Part shown: piece after piece, positions 59,374-64,000 of the stretch | Layout of the letters: the number at the start of each line of letters is the position of its first letter | Numbering within the stretch: position 1 is the stretch's first letter | Assembly: GCF_000143415.4 (NCBI RefSeq) | Contig: NW_003314278.1 | Coordinates: 2,196,404 to 2,260,403, forward strand | Source: Selaginella moellendorffii | Taxonomy: Eukaryota; Streptophyta; Lycopodiopsida; Selaginellales; Selaginellaceae | DNA: 64,000 bases | Direction: 5' to 3' | Position numbers and translations under genes: made by a program | The notes under the pieces: model-generated | What the model saw: only the letters and a program-made list of their open reading frames with translations | Databases searched by the model: none | What the model was told of the DNA's origin: nothing

Positions 59374-59564
59374 TGCTTGATCGAGGAGCCCAGCTCGGCT
59401 TACAAACAGAGTGTTGCCCTACGGATTATTCGTTCTCAACGGCTACAGTCGTGCCACGTATGAGGGGCTTATCCCAAGGGAAAGCACTAGAATGCGCCAC
59501 GTGGACGGATTTTTATCCCATGTTTTCCCTCCAAAATTTCAAGGCTTAGGGTTCTAATGTTTTA
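59374..59564. promoter_or_regulatory. Bidirectional promoter between Rubisco activase and the DUF1995 gene
   Basis: The two start codons are 191 bp apart, head to head. A palindromic G-box CCACGTGG lies at 59497-59504. I-box-like sites lie on both sides: GGATAAG (minus) at 59468-59474 and GGGATAA (minus) at 59513-59519. A further ACGT core is in GCCACGTA near 59453-59460. I-box plus G-box is the light-responsive module of rbcS-type promoters. Confidence 0.6.
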
Positions 59565-61363
59565 ATGGCGATGGCTTTGGCCTGCCGCTTTCCTTCTTGG
59601 CTCGTAGCTCCGCGCTGTTGCTCGCCATGGAATCGATCTGGATTCTCCTCTTTTTCGCTTTCGCTGCATCCTTCCATTGGCAGCGATTGCATTTCCAGAA
59701 TTTTGCGCTTGAACAGGAACTGTGAGCGGTGGAGGAATCGCGCAGCTGTGGACGCAGCGAGCGGATACGATCCACGGGACGGGGTCGCGGTGTACAAGCC
59801 GGCGTCCTATGACGTTCTTGTGAATGGTGAGTTGTTTCGATGAAGAAGAAATTGTTTTACCAAGCTCTGAATTTACAGATGCCGTGGATGCGACATTTTT
59901 CGCTCTCGATGAGGGAAACAATAGACTGGAGATTGAATTCCCGTAAGTGTTTTGTTCTTCCAATTATACGATTGAGAGATAGATTTTTCCATCCAGGCCG
60001 CTGCCAAACGAAATTTCCAGCTACAAGGTATGTTGGATCATTTGAAGGGGTTTCCAAAGAAGAAAAAAAGAGGCAGACAAAGAGAAGAATAAAAAGATTT
60101 CTGGCTAACAACAATGTTTCGCAGGGATCATCAGATGACTTTATCGACGCAAATATACAGCTAGCTTTGGCTTTTGCGAACAAGCTAAACGCAGCGAGAG
60201 GCATCGTTACCAAGATAGTAAGGTCGCGTTCTGTGCTCGTGCGTTTTCTAAAGTGGAGTCTATTTATCTAGGTGTTTCCAGATAACGTGGAGAAGAGAAG
60301 AGCTTCCAGGGTTTTTCGATCAGCTTTTGATCTCGTAAGCAACTTTTATATGTTGCCAGACTAGAGCATATTTTTGTGTGCTACTCAGAGTAAAGGGATA
60401 AGCCTCGGCTGCCTGGATGATGTTCCAGGAGGCAATGGCTTTCTAAAAGCATTAAGAGGCGCGTTCGAGCTGGACTTTCAAGAAGATGTGTCGGGAAAAT
60501 GGCAAACTTCTTCTCCTCCGTCTATGTATGTCGTGGTGAATTGTAGCGGCAATGAGCTCCCGGATCTTCAGAAGTATATGGTGAGGGCTGTGCTTCTGGT
60601 TTTATGCGCAACTTCCTTCACGGTTTTCTATGCAATGCAGGATGCCGTCGTGGGAAGTGCTTCTATAGTTTTGTTCAACTTACAGCTAGATAAGTTAAGG
60701 TACGAGAAATGTTTAAAACGTTGAGAACTTCCGTGCTAAGGACCGCGACAGGTCAGATCTTGGCCTGTTTGGATTTCCAGGCAAGGACTTGCAGTACGAG
60801 TTTCTGTCGCAGTTCCTCCCCGCCTTCTACATTCGCACCAGAGATTACTCCAAGGTAAAGTAATGTTCTCTCGAAAATCTAATGATGGTAAGAAGATAAC
60901 GCTCACAGAACGTGCCTTTTGCACCTTTCATCGTTAATTACAGTGGAGCACTACTGAGACGTTATCCTGGTATGCCATCGCTCTTAATCTTGTGTTTGCC
61001 ACATTAAGGCTTGGTTTTGTTTGACTCAGGACCATGGCAAGTCATGATTAAACAAGCGAATGGTGTATATGCTTGCGTAGCTGAGAACAGACAGCGGTTT
61101 ACGCTAGGACAAGTATTGCCTCTAACGTACATAGCATTCGTCTGATCTGGATAAATCGTGCAGGCCAAAGAAGAACTTTTGCGATCTCTTGGACTCCAAG
61201 AAAAAGAAGGCAGCAACCTAGAGTTCTTGCGTAGAGGTTACAAGGTAAGCCTAGTAGTTGCTTAAACGAAACACTAGAAAAGCTTTCCTTTCGTGTCAAT
61301 TAGACGTCGACATGGTGGGAGGATGATGCAGCTCTCGAGAAATCATCGGCATGGAGAAGCTAG
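59565..61363 (+). CDS. DUF1995-domain protein, predicted chloroplast
   Basis: Twelve exons join in phase to 383 residues: 59565-59826, 59879-59942, 59997-60027, 60125-60217, 60272-60334, 60389-60580, 60641-60699, 60752-60854, 60909-60969, 61030-61112, 61164-61244, 61304-61363. The N-terminus ([18 protein letters not shown]...) is Ser/Arg-rich like a transit peptide. The DUF1995 pattern follows: [77 protein letters not shown] and [16 protein letters not shown]. Members include plastid proteins such as LPA3 involved in PSII assembly, but which member this is cannot be decided here. It shares a 191-bp promoter with Rubisco activase. Confidence 0.87.
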
Positions 61364-61539
61364 TTTCCTTCTTGTGGACGGAAGCATGTAAATTAAGGTA
61401 ACATGTTGACTCATTTTGATCTCATCTCTTGCCTCTTTTATCCTGAGGTGCTACATAGCTTCGTCAGACTTGGTGCGTTGGAATTAGGACGTTCCAGCTT
61501 TTAAGAAGTTGAGGTATGTACTTTCTTTCTTCCAATAGT

Positions 61540-62110
61540 CAATCACCAGAGAAAGACTATGACAGGTCAGCCTTGGGATTATTTGTAACTGTAGCGGCCT
61601 ACCAAGGAATTCCAATGTTTCTTTCGCCGCTAGATTAGATTCTAGGCGACTGGACCACCATTTACGCTTCAAAAACGTAGCTTTTCTTCCTCTCGCACGC
61701 TGGCTAATCTCTAGTGTTTGTTTTGCAAAAGGATGGACAGAGCTCTCGCTGCGATTCTATTTGCCGCCGTTGAGTGGCAAGTCATGATCAAAGGAAACGA
61801 ATGGTGAGGACAGACAGCGTTTTACACTAGAACAGGTATCTCGCTATAAAAATTACCCACATCCTGTCTAATCCGTGCTAAACGAGCAGACAAAAGAGGC
61901 ACTGCGCGCGTGGACTGCTGCGAGACAAGGAAGGAAGCATTTTGAAAATCTCCGCAGATGGTAATGGCTTACAAGGTAGGCCACGATCGCTAGTAACTTG
62001 TCTTGTCATCGGTCCCGGGAAATATAGAAAACGCGAAAGAGACTAATTTTCTGTGCTTGGTTTTGTAGGCACGAACGTGGTGGGATCTGGATGGAATGGA
62101 TGGGAGCTGT
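61540..62110 (+). pseudogene. Decayed duplicate of the 3' half of the DUF1995 gene
   Basis: In order, this stretch repeats pieces of exons 8, 10, 11 and 12 of the gene just upstream: ACAGGTCAGCCTTGGGATTA near 61562 (exon 8 start), GTGGCAAGTCATGATCAAAGG and ACAGACAGCGTTTTACACTAG near 61773 and 61810 (exon 10), an AAAGAGGCACT...GAAGGAAGC block near 61895 (exon 11), and ACGTGGTGGGATCTGGATGG near 62076 (exon 12). Frames are broken by deletions. Confidence 0.6.
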
Positions 62111-63689
62111 GTGCTGTTGCCTGCCCAAGATCTTTGATTGATTGATCGTTCGTACCCTGTTGCGCTCTCCGGCAATCAAGTCTGGATCAATGAAGCTCGA
62201 TCGAGAGGCCCAGAAAAAGCTTGCTCCAATGGATGGATGTACTTACCATGGGTAAGTGTAAACAAGCTCTTCTTTTCTATGCTTTTCTCGTCGGGAGACT
62301 AAAACTCTTTGCTTTTGGCGCTATAAATGCAGGTACTTGCTCTTGCGGGACGTCACAAACTCGGGGAGCCTTGGATCTCGATGACAATGCCAGTGCGCGA
62401 GTGACTCGATCGATCGGTGTCTCTCTCGTGCTAATGTACCTTGGATCTAAATCCTCGCGAGAGGCAGGCACCACAAACATACATTTTCTTGCAATTTTCA
62501 AAGCGGGCTTGGCATGTGGTGGCGAGGATTGCTCCCATATTCTATTCGTCAATGCTGGGCGGATTGTTTACTTGTTTTAAGCGATCAAGGGCAGAGTATG
62601 ACAGGGACGCACTAGAAAAAAATTTGGCGGTGCTGGTACCACCTTTGTTGCTAATCCTGTGTTACCTGGATGTTGACTTCTTGGTTTCCTTTGAATGAAT
62701 TTCATAACCCACAAGCAACAGAGGTCACTGCTAGTAATTGTGGTGGTGGTAAGCGGTAGCGTTTCGTTTGGGGGCGGCATATTCCAAATCCAAAACCCAA
62801 GTGTGCACTCATTCAAGTTTCTTAACTGGTTAAAGTCAACTAATGCCAACAAAAGGATGTAACGTAAGGGCGAGAAACTAAAGTAATCAAACCATGGAAA
62901 AATCTTCCATGGTAAAAATCGATCGCATTTTGGTATAAAGGGATTTCTAAAAGCGCATCCAGTCGCTGTCGATCATCGTTCCCACAGCCACCATTTGGAC
63001 AAAGCCAACAACAATCATCATGCTTCCAAACAAGTAGCTACATTGGTTAGTCCTTTGCGAGATCCTGTCCGTCGGCGCCGCCGTGGCGCGCCCGGCGCCG
63101 TCCACCTGGCGCCATCCCCGCCGTTGGGAGCGCACGGGCCCCGATAGCACCACGACCGCATGTGAACTGCCACCACTACCGCGCGCGGTGTGGCTCTTAC
63201 ACGGTCCGCCATAGCCACAGAGCTTGGCTTGGCTTGGCTGTCCCTGGGAGCGCTCTGCGAGAGGGAATTGGGGGAGTTAGGGTTAGGGTTAGTGAGTAAG
63301 CGATCGATCAGCGCAGCGTCGTCCCGGCGTACTGATGATTTGGTGGATACATTCGCGAGCCGAGCCTAGATTTGTAGAATCTGGTCCTTTTTGCGCCACC
63401 GATTCCTCCATGGGCAATCAGTCCTTTACTACATTTGTGGCAGCGATTTGTGGAGATGTCGCATTCTCCTGTTCCGGCCCCTTGGCGAGAGTTTTGATAT
63501 GTGAGGCGCGCGAGCGAGAGTGAAAGCGAGAGCGAGAGAGAGAGAGGTCGAAAGAGAGAGCGAAAGAGAGAGCGAGAGGGAAAGAGAAAGAGATTTTTGC
63601 TCTTGGCTCTCCCTTCCGCTAGATCCTTGATGAGGAGCTCCTAGGCATCGATCGCGCAGTCCTCGCGAATTCCGCCCCCTCCCCTGGCC
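62111..63689. other. Intergenic stretch with a weak small frame and simple repeats
   Basis: No secure gene. A minus-strand frame at 62947-63153 ends in a plausible membrane helix (YLFGSMMIVVGFVQMVAVG), but I find no in-frame ATG, so a 5' exon or chance is possible. A telomere-like GTTAGGGTTAGGGTTAG is at 63276-63292. A GA-rich purine tract lies at about 63509-63592 in the presumed leader of the gene at 63690. Confidence 0.4.
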
Positions 63690-64000
63690 ATGGGCGAGGA
63701 GAAATCCAAATCGGGGCCGCCTGGCGCGGCGCTGTGCGGGAGATGCCACGTCTCGGAGGAGCTGGAGCTGCAGGCCAGGAGCATGATCCTTGGTGGCTCT
63801 GGTGGCGGCGGCGACGCCGTGCCTCCTCCTCTGTGCAATAGCCACAACAAGCATTGCTGCTGCAAGCTAGGCCGGCACACCCCAACGCACACGCTCACGT
63901 ATGACGCGGAGCTCATCGCCCTCGACCCCTTCAGCAGATCCAAGAAGATCCGGCGCGGCGCCAATGGCCGATTCGTTCCCAGCGACGCGAAGATCCAGCA
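63690..64000 (+). CDS. Unrecognised protein, N-terminal part only
   Basis: Starts MGEEKSKSGPPGAALCGRC and stays open to the window edge. It has a Cys/His-containing stretch (CGRCHVSEELE, then CNSHNKHCCCKLGRH) that might bind metal, a Gly/Pro-rich spacer, and a basic segment (FSRSKKIRRGANGRF). I do not recognise the family. The GA-rich leader and GC-rich coding use suit a real plant gene. The gene continues beyond the window. Confidence 0.5.
   Translation, partial: MGEEKSKSGPPGAALCGRCHVSEELELQARSMILGGSGGGGDAVPPPLCNSHNKHCCCKLGRHTPTHTLTYDAELIALDPFSRSKKIRRGANGRFVPSDAKIQ

Noticed and set aside
59546-59963. Minus-strand frames opposite exon 1 of the DUF1995 gene
   Set aside because: Antisense shadows; the plus strand has twelve in-phase exons with family motifs.
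62221-62580. 119-codon plus-strand frame as a gene
   Set aside because: No recognisable motif, no splice-supported context, and it lies just after a decayed duplicate; likely chance.
63276-63292. Telomere or interstitial telomere site
   Set aside because: Fewer than three units; short telo-box-like motifs are common in plant promoters.

Overview
This window is nuclear DNA of a land plant, most likely a lycophyte and probably Selaginella. The evidence is Rubisco activase, thylakoid-type and secretory cyclophilins, an AP2/ERF factor of the CRF type, an ATL-type RING protein, very long PPR proteins, Ty3/Gypsy chromoviruses, and many very short GT-AG introns (about 44-100 nt). The species is an inference; no database search was possible. 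LAYOUT: 1-1083 decayed PPR pseudogene. 1.1-1.8 kb small heat-shock protein with a heat-shock promoter. 2.1-4.4 kb P-class PPR gene. 4.5-6.0 kb ten-exon YacP-like NYN gene. 7.0-9.4 kb RING + vWA (WAV3-like) ubiquitin ligase. 10.2-11.0 kb a broken unrecognised gene. 12.6-15.4 kb a decayed LTR element. 16.5-18.7 kb S-type PPR gene. 18.8-29.5 kb a gene-dense block: secretory cyclophilin, tRNA-His, E2 ubiquitin-conjugating enzyme, ATL-like RING protein, coiled-coil protein, CRF-like AP2/ERF factor, glycine-rich protein. 30.6-51.8 kb a repeat block dominated by an LTR family with GACTCG-type minisatellite LTRs and a three-level nest (A contains B; a solo LTR C sits inside an LTR of A). 54.0-55.3 kb GDSL esterase/lipase. 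55.4-59.4 kb a thylakoid-type cyclophilin directly downstream of Rubisco activase. 59.6-61.4 kb a DUF1995 gene with a decayed partial duplicate behind it. The window ends inside an unrecognised gene starting at 63690. HOW THE GENES RELATE: the photosynthesis cluster at 55.4-61.4 kb is the most interesting part. Rubisco activase and the DUF1995 gene are head to head across 191 bp holding a G-box flanked by two I-box-like sites, a light-responsive layout. The activase C-terminal exon is present four times in tandem. The last copy has a donor-like site overlapping its stop codon that can be joined, in phase, through further exons into the downstream cyclophilin. E2, ATL-like RING and RING-vWA genes supply ubiquitin functions. 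In the repeat block, element B has two in-phase intron-like GT-AG segments inside the integrase region of pol, and solo LTR C and element A are flanked by perfect 5-bp target duplications.
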